A stretch of 64,000 nt of DNA. Source: Congeria kusceri (Eukaryota; Mollusca; Bivalvia; Myida; Dreissenidae). How positions within the stretch are numbered: position 1 is the stretch's first letter; the number at the start of each line of letters is the position of its first letter. The position numbers were made by a program, and so were the translations under genes. Where the stretch lies: the NCBI GenBank assembly GCA_027627225.1, contig CM051029.1, forward strand, positions 733,501 through 797,500, in the 5' to 3' direction. This document shows positions 46,677 through 58,739 of this stretch, in pieces. The notes below the pieces were generated by a model. It was not told the DNA's origin and made no database searches. It saw nothing but the letters and a program-made list of their open reading frames with translations.

Positions 46677-47275
46677 CTTATCAGTTTTGACATGTCATTA
46701 TTTCCAGTGCATAAGACCCTGAATGGGTAACACGATGTATCCAACAAAGAATGCAACACAAAATCCTATGAATGCAATCAGTCACATGGGTGGTAATTCA
46801 ATTCTACACCTCTGCACCGGTGAATTGATTTCAAATGATAAGGGTCACCACACTGTGCTCGCACTGTGACCACAGCAGGGCGCCAGTACAAAATAGTGCA
46901 ATACCCCAGATTTAGGGGTGGAGGTCAAATAAAGAAATACTAAACTAGGGATTAAATGCTGTCCTCATTGGAAGGTAGAAGTATGCGCACAGTCTTCAGT
47001 TGAAGGTTTTTTACACGCACTGTCCTGAATTAGCGGCGTGTTTGCTCTTGTGATCCCTACGTTTTTGTAGTAGAATTACATTTAGTTACTTAAGTTCGTT
47101 CTGCAAGAGTTTGCTCATAAATTAATCAGTTTAATGAAACGTCACCTTACACCAACTAAGAAATTAATCATTAATTACGGGCGTGTTGTAGTGAGATTCA
47201 CTGTTACCGATTTGTAAAATCTCAATTTAAATCAAAACGCCGAAGGCACTGTAGTTGATTGCGTAACACTGGGCA
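46677..47275. repeat. Direct duplication, copy B
   Basis: Shares an ordered set of words with 34754-35545 on the same strand, then continues at 47295-47440 with words of 37605-37930. The divergence is moderate, so the duplication is not recent. Confidence 0.75.
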
Positions 47276-47469
47276 TATCACGGACAGTCTGGGCAATTAG
47301 ATAGGGATGATATACGTCACCTTAAATACAGTGGTTGTAAATGTTTAAACGAAAATATTTATGTACGTATTTACTATAACATGTGTTCAATATTATAAAT
47401 ATGACTTGAACATTGCTAAGCAATTTGTATTATTCAAAATGGTAAGTTTAAATAAAATATTGCCTCGTA

Positions 47470-49430
47470 AACATGTAAATCAAATTTTTAAATAAATATA
47501 TCATCATTGTGTAATTATGTTATTGTTTTATCTTAATCAGGCAATTTTGAAATGAATATATTTATTGTGTCAAATGCGTAGCTGATTAATTTAGGTTCAT
47601 TGTAAAACGTACGCCACTAATAAAAACGTCATCAGGTGTAGAAACTATATAGATGAAGTAACTTTCAGCAGCTTAAAACTCTGTACGAGTAAAATATATT
47701 TAAAGCCTTTCGAAAAATTCCATTTAAAAGGAAGAATATGTCGGGCAAGAAACCTCGTGAGAGAAATTCTTTGTTCTATTTTCAGTTCCATTCTCTTTCT
47801 TTGGGCTACACAAATATATCAGTCCTACTCGACATTCCAACATTAAATATTCATTACTAACACACATTATCTGGATATACATGTATAGAATAAAAAACGA
47901 CCATTATGAGTTTCATAACCGGACACTCTGTAAAGAGACAGATGATTACGCTGTCGAAGATCAAAAGCTGTTGTGTTGAACAAAACTCAATATTAACCTG
48001 AAACAACAAACAAAAAGCTGAATATTAAAATATTAATTATTACATGAATGCAAAGACTGTGTTACAAGCATTTCAAGTGTTTTAAGTTCCTTAAAGGGAG
48101 ATACTATCAAAATAGTGTTGGTTTCTTTGGAAATGTCTTAAAATGTATTCCCTTTCAACTAATAATGCATCTGGAGTAGCAAAACTGTCAAAAAAGTATA
48201 TGAAAAAACATGCTAACTACTAGGCGATTGTCGCGACGACTTTCAGCGTTTAAACTTCTGCCTGTTGTAGCTTCTGATATGATTAGTGTATCCGACCTCA
48301 ATCGTGATACATCGACTATATCCGGAATGATCCGTAAAAATCGACCGCTACTGCGGAATAACCGCTAAACAGTACTCTATCGTTATAATGATGGCCACGT
48401 GAATAATAAAATGAGTAATAAACATTCCCTACTAAAATTTATTCATATGATTCATTTAAACTAAACGAAAAGGTTGTCTCCCATGCAACGTGATAATGAA
48501 CTTAATTAAAACAGGTCTTTAAAAAGATATTCGGCGTTTGTTGTCATTGTTTATGAAGAATGTAATATGAACGTCCTGGATACTATTTGAAACAGTTAAA
48601 CGTTTAGATTTTGTGGTTTATTAACAATAATGCACAATAAATTACTTTGCACGTCAGCCAAATTTTATGACAGTATGTTTAACCGCTATGTATTTTTAGG
48701 ATAAGTGAACCGTTCAAAGAGTTCTCGTTAATAGCTGGAAATTGCAGTTATGATTCAACATGATTCAACATTCGCGTCGTCCCAACTTTCAATGTGTCTA
48801 TAAAAGTAAATTAGGAATGGGTTCTGGGAAACCCCCCGAATACTCACATAATGAGGCTTCGGCGCGGAAGGACATTATAAACTTCGAAATACACATAGTA
48901 ATTCTCACAAAACTCTAACTCGTGTAAAAATCAAAATAGCCCCCGTTTTCCTTTAACGGTTATGAATTAGTTATTAATTTGGTATCGAGTAGTCTTCTAT
49001 TTATCAACTATGCTTTATGGGCTATTCGCTTAAACATGGCTTTCTGAAGATTCATGAAAGTTGCAAACATTGCATCATATGTGTTTTGCAACTATTCCAC
49101 ATGTATCTACTGTGTTATTTACGAAGTCTTTCTTAATATGTGCATCCTGTTTGTATTCTACTTTAGTTTTTGAGACACATTTAGTAGGAACACATTTTGA
49201 ATCATAGCTGAAGATTCCAGCTATATATGAACTGTGTTTAACTTGATTACATTTGAGAGATGATGAGAGAGAGGGGGGGTGGGTGGGAGAGGAGCATGAG
49301 TGAACGGTGGAAGACCACCTGTCCGGTATGGTACCCGCTCATGCGTTGGTCATTATCGAACGGGGGTCGCCTAGGTGAAAAGCGAGTGTGCTACCCAAGC
49401 AGCAGATTGTGAGATAATGAATAATTGGAT
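47470..49430. other. Ordinary AT-rich stretch
   Basis: No supported gene. A slightly GC-richer patch at 48215-48400 ('ggcgattgtcgcgacgac', 'tatccggaatgatccg') could be part of a repeat, but I see no second copy in this window. Confidence 0.45.
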
Positions 49431-49433
49431 AAT

Positions 49434-49628
49434 TGAGTGAATGAATGAATGAATACATGAATGAATGAACGAATGAACGAATACATGAATGAATGAACGA
49501 ATGAACGAATGAATGAATGAATGAATTAATTAATTAATTCATGGATTGATGGATGGATGGATGAATGAATGAATGAATGCATGAATGAATGAATAAATGA
49601 ATGAAGGAATGAATGAATGAATGAATGG
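49434..49628. repeat. (GAAT)n microsatellite with GATG interruption
   Basis: About 195 bp of 'gaat' units with 'gaac', 'taat' and 'gatg' variants. Confidence 0.95.
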
Positions 49629-49866
49629 GCGTTCAATGGCTGCTAGGTTCATAACCACAACCACTGTAGCCATGTCAACTCTGAACCGCGACCTCCCCCC
49701 ATGACAGTCATCATCCCATGTTCTTCTGCATCCTCACTGTTATATTCATGAAATGTTATTATTTAGAGCACTACGTAAATGTCTATACCAGTAATTACGC
49801 GTCCGTGTTTTCTGTAAGCACTGCTAAGCTAAGCACTACAATATATTATTATTATTGTTTTTTTTA

Positions 49867-49868
49867 AA

Positions 49869-49943
<75 letters not shown>
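49867..49943. repeat. (ATT)n microsatellite
   Basis: About 25 uninterrupted ATT units. Confidence 0.95.
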
Positions 49944-49944
<1 letters not shown>

Positions 49945-50193
49945 ACTTATGATAATTATAATAATTACATTTATAATTATCAACTTCATTACAAAACACA
50001 ACATTTTTAGTAGCAGTTGTAGTTTGTAGTAATAGAACTTTTCCAGTTAGTTATAGAAGTTGATTGGTAGTAAAAAGATAATACATGGTAAGTTAGGATT
50101 TGTTTGTAATTACCCACAATACTTTAACGAGAAGTATATTTCAAATGCGCACTCAGTATAATGGTTGTGTATACAATGCTAAGCATACCGATT

Positions 50194-50440
50194 TTATTCG
50201 GTAAAATTGGGAACGTCTGAACCGTGTTCTGAAGTTCCAAAATATAAATTACCGATATATGCCTCTTTCCATTTCACGTGATCTTGCCATTTAGAGCCAA
50301 TTGTAAATACCCAAGTCACGTTGCCTTCTGACAGGTGTGAATGGTAGGAGTTAATGCTGTAGAATTCCTTACCGACCAAGTCATCTACATTTGGACTTGT
50401 TAGTTTGATTTCTTTTTTAGTTTTGATTAAAAACAGGTAT
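50194..50440 (-). other. Possible terminal exon, unknown protein
   Basis: On the minus strand a frame open from about 50480 to TAA at 50194 reads TSPNVDDLVGKEFYSIN, SEGNVTWVFTIGSKWQDHV and AYIGNLYFGTSEHGS. Its composition is unusually protein-like for this AT-rich region (five W/Y-rich segments, balanced charges). The stop overlaps an AATAAA. It could be the last exon of a gene or a relic. An acceptor is possible at 'aaatgtag' before DLVGK. No family is recognised. Confidence 0.35.
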
Positions 50441-50449
50441 ACAATTGTT

Positions 50450-51410
50450 ATAGTCGAGTTAAAGATTGCTGATAATGAGGGGAATATCCGTTAACATTAA
50501 ACAGAGACTCGGGTAAACGTTTACGTTCCTGTTATGGATGGATATGCTTTAGGTTAGTAAACGGCGGCGCGAGGGGGCCATTTGAGACTTGCCGGGGCTA
50601 ATATCGAGCAATGCCTCCGCGCTGCCATTTTTATTGACCTGTTTTATACAAAATTATGTTGTTTATTAGCATTCATATTTGTTACTTTTGAAATTCATGT
50701 TTTCATCCAATTTATAACATATTTAAATATTGTTAAAAAAATAAGTTAATGGAAAGAGTTTTCACGCTTTATTCGCATCTTAACTTAAAACCTGTACACG
50801 TCATGGCATTTCAAGTAAGCATAATATTTGTTAAAAGCCGCAACAAACAATTTTTATGACGCAACATGGATAAAAGTAGCTTTAAAATGGATTTGGTTTT
50901 ACATTGATATATCTACATACATATAGATCTAATTTATTGCGGATTTATACATATCTGTATCACAGTTAAATATGATAATACTTTTTACAATAGAAAAAAT
51001 ACAGATGTAGATTCGTATTCCAATATTATTCATGTATAGGACAAGTAGTGCCGAAGCAAACCAAATAGCTTAGATACGCCCGTGAGCGTGCTATCAAGGA
51101 CATGCACGTAGATAATACATGTTAGCACTTGTTTAGCGATATCATTTGTTCCAACAGATCTAGTACGTACGTTTAGAGTAGATTGTTGTTTTTGTTGTTT
51201 TTTTTTGTGGAGGTTTGATTTGGATATGTCTACAATGCAAACATTAATGTATACAAATATATTGGACATTGATAAATGACAAATGTGTCTAACAAAATGT
51301 TTGGTGTTGTTGTAAATAGTAGATTTAATGTATTACACAATACATTCTTATATGTCATGTCATATTGTGATTCTATTCTTAATATATTTTTAATACTCAA
51401 ATACAAAAAA
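50450..51410. other. AT-rich spacer, nothing recognised
   Basis: A short GC-rich patch lies at 50558-50630 ('cggcggcgcgagggggcc'). Otherwise nothing is supported. Confidence 0.45.
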
Positions 51411-51416
51411 AAACAG

Positions 51417-53240
51417 GACCACCTCTACCACAACCACCGCCACCATTACCTTCACCTTCACCACTACATTCAACTCCTCAACCACCACCTCAAGCTATAT
51501 GTACCCCACCACGACCACATCCACCACGTCCACCACCCAACGACCACATCTACCACCTCCACCACCCAAACAACCACCTCCCAAATCTCCACCACAATGT
51601 CCACCACCACCGCTACACTTCACCACCATTACTGCTACAAACACCCCCACAACCACCAACTTCACCACCATCAACTGCACCACCGTAAAAACCTATTCCA
51701 TGTTCCTCAACATCGGCCACTTCCACCAGCCTGTCCAAAATATCTACTAATTTACCGTCACTTTCACCATCACACCACTCCCCTCATCTCCACCATCGTC
51801 ATCTACACTACCACAATTTCCACCACCACAAAAATCCCAACTAAAGATACCGCCACTACCACATCCATCTGCACCCCTCAATATCTCCACCGCCAACACC
51901 GCCTTAAAAATCTCCACCTCCACGACCACATCCACATACTTAATCTCCACTATCTCCACCATCTCAATCAGTACTTCCACCACGTTTACTTTTGCAACCA
52001 CATCCAACACCAACACCACCATCATCATCAACGCCATCTCTATACATGACGCCTCTACTACAACAATCTCCAATACCACAACCAGCCCGCCCCCGCAATC
52101 ACAAACCACCGTCATCACCTTCACCATCAACACCACTCCACCACCACCAACATCCTTTTCCCGCCATCTCCACCACGACTAATACACTGCCATAATCTCC
52201 ACACAATCTCCACCACCACAACCACCCCCACTACCAACATCACCGCCTCTTCTTCCACTCCTTCCAAAACTACCTCTTCCAACACCTACACCAATAAAAG
52301 CAACAACTACACGATCAGCAACTACACCACCAGGCACCAGCACAACCTCTTCCACTACGTCCACAACATCCACCACTTCAACCACCGGCTCCAACACAAC
52401 CAGCACAATAACATACACCACAGTCACAACCACCACTTTCACCACCACTACCAACACAACAATCACAAACTTCCTCAACCACCAAAACAAGTACCATCAC
52501 AACCACCTCTCCTTCCGACTTCAGCAGCTCCATCACAACCACTACTGTTGCCTCCACAACAAAAACTACCACCATCTCCGACACTTCTACCACCATCACC
52601 TCAACCAGCTCTACTTCAACAACCATCTCCATCACTAACTTCAATATCGCCACCACAACCACCATCTCCACAATCACCATCATCTCCACAACACCACCTC
52701 CGCGACCACCACTAGCTTCACATTTCAGAACCACAAACCCATCCACCAAAACACCTCCTTCATAACAGCCTCAATCCTCACACAAACCTTCACCTCCTTT
52801 CCGCACAATAACTCAACCTCTACCTTTTCTTCCCTCTCAACAAGCTCTACGTCCAGCCCAAAACACTCTTCACAAGAACCTTCTTCTCCAACACAACCCC
52901 AACCTCCATCTCACAACAACCACTTCCTCCACCCCGACCACAACCTCCATCTTAAACCTCTTATAGACCTCCACACCTCCAACACAAATACCACCTTCAC
53001 CACCACGATAAACTCCACCTTAAATCTCATAAGAACCTCCATCTCCAACAAAACCACAACCTCCAACTTCACAACAACCACCATCACAAGAAACGCGAAC
53101 TCAAGCAGAACCGTGACTTCCACCCTCATTTAAACATCACCTCCACCCCCACATTAAACTCAACCTTAAACCTTACAAGGACTTCCACCACCAACAACCA
53201 CCTCCACCTCCACAACAATCACCACCTTTTACCACACACT
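51417..53240. repeat. 1.8-kb (CCA)n-like low-complexity block, G-poor on the plus strand
   Basis: Degenerate 'accaccacaacc'-type sequence. The plus strand is mostly A and C with some T, and G is rare. All frames of 60-257 codons here (Thr/His/Pro on plus, Val/Gly on minus) follow from the base composition and overlap one another on both strands, so none is accepted as a gene. Confidence 0.88.
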
Positions 53241-53389
53241 CGTCAATGATAACCATTACCTCTTCTGAATCGCATCATTGTGACAAATGAGAAAAAAAAC
53301 TTGAAAGATTAAAATTTAAAAGCATGCATAGATATTTTGTATTGATGTTGAACGGTGTTCCGTTGGGGCCACTCGTTATTTCGCACTTT

Positions 53390-53860
53390 CGACCTATGAT
53401 TTACAAGCGCGATAACGCGAGAACACGATAGCGAAATAGCGAAATCACGATGCGAGATTGCGAGATTACGATGCGAGATCGCGAAATTAATATCGCGATC
53501 TCGCATCGTAATCTCGCGCCCTCGAATCGTGTTTTTGAGTTTTCGCACTTGTATATCCAAAGGTCGAGAATGCAAAAACACGATGCGATGTTGCGAAATT
53601 AATATCGAGATCTCGCATCGTATTCTCGCAATTTCGCATCGTATTCTCGCGATCTCGCATCGTAATCTCGCGATCTCGAATCGTAATCTCGCGATTTCGC
53701 ATCGTGTCTTCGCAATCTCGACCTGTGGATTACAAGCGCGAGAACGCGAAAACACGATACGAAGTAGCGAAATCACGATGCGAGGTTGCAAGATAACGAT
53801 GCGAGATCGCGAAATTAATATCGCGATCTCGCATCGTGTTTTCGGCGTTTCGCTTGAGCA
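53390..53860. repeat. CpG-rich palindromic minisatellite, 'cgcgatctcgcatcgtaat'
   Basis: A ~15-bp unit 'ctcgcatcgtaat(ctcgcgat)' and its complement are arranged in inverted and direct order. A block starting 'acaagcgcg' recurs 329 bp apart (53403 and 53732). A perfect 20-bp-arm palindrome lies at 53465-53512 around 'aattaata', with a 16-bp-arm counterpart near 53798-53837. Frames with repeated 'RDREITM'-type words are by-products. Confidence 0.88.
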
Positions 53861-53879
53861 TAGGTAGTTTAACAACGAT

Positions 53880-56100
53880 AATTGTGTTCTTTGCCTATAG
53901 ACAATTTAGAGAGTATCATGTTATAATAATGATTGTGTTATTGTTAACCAAATTAGAAGAAATAATGGGCGATTTGCTGAATAGCCAGATTGAATAAATG
54001 AGAAGCATATAATGCATTGTTATGATTTTAATAAGCAAGACCATGTGCCATTCCAAAACTTTATTCTAATAAATGATGACCAGTATAAACTCATACAAAC
54101 TGCTAAAATGTAATCAAACAATATCATATTTGTAATCACATCTCTGTGTGGGGCCTGTACTCCAAGGTTTACAGAAATGGAGCATGCTCTATCCCAAGAA
54201 TGTGTCGTACACCTCCAGAAACGTTTATAAAGCAGTGTAGTAGACAAATATACACGGAACACTTTGATTTATAAATCAAGCTTTATAAAACAACGTTTAC
54301 CTGTAGAGGGCTATTAACAGTTGAGAAGCAGTATCCTAACATGTTGGATTTCCCTTGTACAGTGCAGTGAGTGTGGCTGGGAACATAATTATGTTGATCA
54401 ATGTTTAAATACTTAAATGTCATAAGCATATTCAACTACATCATGCGTATGAAGTATTGCAATGGGTTGAACACATTATTGTCATTTCATTTATTTCGAA
54501 GTCATACACATGTTAAAAAATATATGTATACAGGCAATGTTTTAAGTAATAAAATGTTGTGTATTTTAATGCATAAATTAAGCATTATAAAAGGATAAAA
54601 AGTCTTGCATTTTAATATTTTCCTCAAATGCTATTGTTAAATTTGCCAAATGTCTTTTATTGTGGCATCTAATTCGTCCTCCATTTGATCCATTGTCATG
54701 TGCAACCTCCAAAATGACTTGCCTGCACATATGCAACCGGAAGGCGAGAGTACGATGTGACTATCATTTTTTTTAGAATGATAAACAATGTAAACAAAAC
54801 ATTGTACAAATTATGAATCTTTTAAACTCCGTTACTTAATATGTTCATGGATATTCGTCCTGCCCCTAAAACAGGTCATTGACAAAGATGTCAAACAAAT
54901 AATGGAATGACACGACTAAACTTTTGACGTTGGGATGTTAGGTTAAGCGGTTATAAAGCCTTCTGTCGATATTCCATTAGTTCGACAAGGAAACAGTTTA
55001 ATCGTTGTCAGTTGGATGCTATTTTGCTTGTGATAGATTTTAATGTCATTTATAGCTCCATTACTATGTACATCAAAAACTAAATTGTAGTTATAAATGC
55101 AAAACAATAGACTGCTGGGTGTTGACTAAACTCATTATAGAGGTGCCTATTTGTGAAACTTTTTGTAAACTAAAGCTGCTTCTCAAAGTTAATAATACCA
55201 TGACTTTTATCACTAATTAATGATACTGTACACATTTTGTTATTTGAAATAAAACATAAGTTACTGATTTTAATGGAATAATACAATGTAATGAACAGAA
55301 TAAGCCCAATATGGTTTACGACAAACTAACCGAGCCTGAAGGATTCAGTTTAGGAAACATGATGGAAAAATAAAAATAAAATCGCTTAAATCATTTACTA
55401 CTGTTAATTTTTGAGACTCGAAGTTTGACTTAACTAGAATTTAGATGTTAAGGTTTAAGTCTGATTCTGGAAACGTTTGAAGTCGAGGGTCAGGGTATGT
55501 TATCAGACTCCACTTTAGAAAATATATGTTTTGACATGATCTTTGTTTTGTTCTTATCAGCACCGAAGGTCAAACACAGATTTGATAACTGAATACATAA
55601 CCATAACGGTTATTAGGACAAGTGCGTATGTGCAAGTCGTATAAAACCAGTGTGTACATGATGCAGGATTTTGTAACACGCTAACCTATTTGAATCAGAT
55701 GGCATAAGTCCAGTAGTTAAAAGCAACGTTAAGCGACCAATGGCCTTCAATTAGACGCTTTTGACAAACACCTCAAACGAAAAACTAAATGTATATTCAA
55801 CTACAAAAGGCGCGCTAGCATAATAAAAAGGTTAAACACAAATCATTATTTTATAATTTGATAGAATATAATAGGGCTAATATGCATATTATTTGTCCTT
55901 GTACATCAAATACGACTGCTGTATTTTAAAAATACTGTTAGCTGTAATGTTGTTTCAGTTGCTGTATAGTTTTACTAATAAATAATACTTAACCTCTCGT
56001 ACTGCTAAATTTATGCATTTGTAATTACTAATACATCGACTGTAACGCTCACTGTTTTCGTTGCTTCTAATTCTACTAATGTAACAAATATATACTTTGA
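53880..56100. other. Ordinary AT-rich stretch
   Basis: The minus-strand frame 54020-54262 (80 codons) and the plus frame 54401-54598 have no recognised motif. No repeat unit is seen. Confidence 0.45.
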
Positions 56101-56149
56101 CAGATAATTTAGTAACTGTTACTGTTTCTTCTATTTATAGTTGAATCGA

Positions 56150-56560
56150 TTGATTTTCTACTGCTGTTGTTGCTGCTGCTGCAGCTACTTCCACTGGTAC
56201 TGCTTCTAATGGTTAATCATCGACCCATAGATCTACTGTTTATGCTATTAATGTTACTATTGTTATTGCTGCTACTGCTAAAGTTCCTACAACTAATATA
56301 TCTACTAATAAGCCTCATGGTGTTCTGCTAGTGCTTCATTGTCAAATATTAATACATCAACTATTACATCAATCTACTGTATTTCTGCTATTAATACAAA
56401 TGCATCTACGCATTTATCTACTGTTGCTGCTACTGCTTACATTGTTGGTAATACTAAAAGTAAAACATGCATATCTTTAGCTGCTATTACTGCTACTGCT
56501 GCTCTGTCTCTCCAACTAACTTAATATATAAACACTACCACTAATGCTATGCTGCTATTA
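56150..56560. repeat. Imperfect (CTG/CTA)n triplet-rich stretch
   Basis: Clusters such as 'ctgctgttgttgctgctgctg' and 'attactgctactgctgctc' are scattered over 400 bp. The 61-codon Ala/Thr/Ser-rich frame at 56339-56524 is a by-product. Confidence 0.7.
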
Positions 56561-56614
56561 TTACAGCTCCGGCTAATATAGCTGGTAATTTTACAATTAA
56601 TTCTCGATATAATC

Positions 56615-57150
56615 AATTGCTGTTGTATTATATGGTGGCATGGAACTGCCATACGAAAACGATTTACGGTTCGCGAACACATTCGTGTTACCATTTTACG
56701 TTCGTGTTATTTATCCTATACATAATAGCGTTTGGGATTTTTTCTCTTAATAAATGTATATGCTTAACGCAAAAAAGGTCTAAAAGTGCACAGAACTGAC
56801 ATAAGAAATTCAGTTAATAAAAACGTATGTGGTATCACAAATAATAACTAGATAAGATTTACATTGCAATATAATTATCATGATGATATTCGTGTAAGTA
56901 AGATTTGCGTTGTACGATAATTATAATTAAAATATTAATGTTGAGATAATGCGGAAGACCTCGCAACCCCAAGAAAATATATCTTATGTCAGTTCTGAGC
57001 ACTTGAGTATAATAATAAGATGTCTTGCAGAAAAAATATTAGCAAACGCTATCTTAATATCCAGATATATATAATAATAAACACGCGGTAACACGAATCT
57101 GTTCGCCAACGCCATTTATCGTATGGAAGTTCTATGCCACCATAGTATTA
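56615..57150. mobile_element. MITE-like element with ~60-bp inverted ends (copy 1)
   Basis: The left end 'tatggtggcatggaactgcc' continues to 'cattcgtgttacc' and is mirrored at the right by 'ggtaacacgaatc' to 'ggaagttctatgccaccata'. The interior contains 'gcggaagacctcgcaacccc', 'tgacataag'/'cttatgtca' arms and no coding frame. Similarity continues slightly into the flanks ('ttgtatta'). The total is about 535 bp. Confidence 0.72.
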
Positions 57151-57304
57151 TAATCTAATACAACTGCGTTGCTGCTAGTGATCATACTGCTGTTAGTGTA
57201 ACTAAAACAAAATACATTTACTAAATATAAAACATGTGTATGTGAAATTCCAGTAGTGTCAGCAGGAGAGAAAACGTGTTAGGATTATATAGTCCTGTAC
57301 TTAA

Positions 57305-57546
57305 TTAATCGATTTCCACTTCCTGTGTTGGTGTTGCTGTTACTACTGTCGACATATATACATCAGGATAAACATAGACTTCTACTTTCGCTGTTACTAC
57401 TGCTGAAGAAAGTGCTATAGAGACATAACATGAAATTGGACAGGGCAGTCCTACGCTAAAGAATCCCATTCTCCATGCGTTATTGCCTTGCACTGCATTG
57501 TGTAGCAATTCCCACATCTCCCAATTATCACGTATCTTTTAAACAT
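57305..57546 (-). other. Possible exon or repeat-derived frame
   Basis: On the minus strand an open frame reads NWEMWELLHNAVQGNNAW and FFSVGLPCPISCYVSIAL, then a Val/Thr-rich end to TGA or TAA near 57305. The end derives from 'gtagtaac' triplet-type sequence as at 56150-56560, which weakens the case. No family is recognised. Confidence 0.18.
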
Positions 57547-57659
57547 CCAGGATCCAGACGGTGATCTCGATCCCCACCAAAACGTATCATTCGTTCATTT
57601 GACAATTTCTAATTTACGACTGCCGTCTGCCTAAAACCGCATTATAAGTATGCTATACA

Positions 57660-58015
57660 GTGAATAAAACTTATGTGGTGTCACGAATAATAACTGGATA
57701 AGATTTACATTGCAAGATAATTATCATGATAATATTAGTGTAAGTAAGATAATGCGGAAGACCTCGCGCACAAATTAAATGGTATCATGATTATTAACTA
57801 GTTAAGATTTGCGTTGTACGATCATTATAATTAAAACATTCATGTTGAGATAATGCGGAAGACCTCGCAACCCCAATACAATATATCAAATGTCAGTTCT
57901 GGGCACTTAATTATAATAATATGTCTTGCAGAAAAAAACTATTAGCAAACGCTATCTTAATATCCAGATAAATTTAATGATAAATACGCGGTAACACGAA
58001 TCTGCTCGTTGGCAG
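57660..58015. mobile_element. Truncated direct copy of the 56615-57150 element (copy 2)
   Basis: From 'aataaaacttatgtggt' to 'cggtaacacgaatctg' this repeats 56820-57110 on the same strand. The left inverted end is missing and the right end is cut after 'gctcgttgg'. About 80 bp carrying 'gataatgcggaagacctcgc' are duplicated inside (near 57744 and 57846). Confidence 0.72.
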
Positions 58016-58379
58016 AGGCTCAAGGTTTTAAATTAAGTACAGAAGAACGTTCATAATTATAACAGGACATGGATTCCTAATAACAGTTGGTGCAGTTGTT
58101 TTGCCGAAAAACTGTTTATGTGCTTACTTCGCATATACAAACTTGTGAAGGTCGAGAATTAGATGTTAATTATGCATCGTGGTGCATTTGTATTAAACTT
58201 GTGTTTAAACCATGTGCCTTTGATCAAGGTAGAACTAACAATGCAAGGCTAGCGAATGTGTTGCCATTTACTCACAATAATAAATCAGTCCAATGACTCA
58301 ATATGCGTCTGCTTTACAGCAAATTAACGGTCTATCAATTGTCACGTATGGAAACGTTCTAGTGCCAGAGTACGTATTA

Positions 58380-58640
58380 ATATTGCATTGTATTAACTCG
58401 TAATTAGGAAACACAAATTGAGACATACTACATGTTAATTTGGAGATACTAATTCCTTGTTACGTGTTAATAGTTCCTACCTAGGAAATCATAAGTCCTA
58501 ATTTGGACATAATTAACTAGTTAGGCAATAATAAGTACAAAAATGAATTAGTAAGCCCAAATTACGATATACTAAGACCTAATTATGAGATAGTATGTCC
58601 TAATAAATAAACAATGTAATGTTACAAGTAGCATATTCAT
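58380..58640. repeat. Degenerate ~30-bp repeat, 'cctaatt..gagatactaa'
   Basis: About eight degenerate units such as 'taatttggagatactaatt', 'aagtcctaatttggacata' and 'agacctaattatgagatagt' lie in a row. Non-coding. Confidence 0.55.
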
Positions 58641-58673
58641 GCATACATACGTATGTGTCGTTCATTCAAGTAT

Positions 58674-58735
58674 CCGCGTGCGTGCGTGTGCGTGCGCGTG
58701 TGTGATCGTGTGTGTGTTGTGGGTGTGTTTGTTTG
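58674..58735. repeat. (GT/CG)n-rich microsatellite
   Basis: The run 'gtgcgtgcgtgtgcgtgcgc' continues into a GT run. The following ~400 bp keep many 'cgtacg' words. Confidence 0.8.
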
Positions 58736-58739
58736 CCCG

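Noticed and set aside
51276..52049. 257-codon Thr/His-rich frame on the plus strand
   Set aside because: It lies mostly in the (CCA)n-like block; equally long Val/Gly-rich frames lie on the other strand, so base composition explains it.
53309..53875. 188-codon minus-strand frame with 'EIARLRCEIAR' repeats
   Set aside because: By-product of the palindromic CpG-rich minisatellite; the opposite strand has a matching 112-codon frame.
56339..56524. Ala/Thr/Ser-rich 61-codon frame as a small secreted protein
   Set aside because: It arises from the imperfect CTG/CTA triplet stretch.
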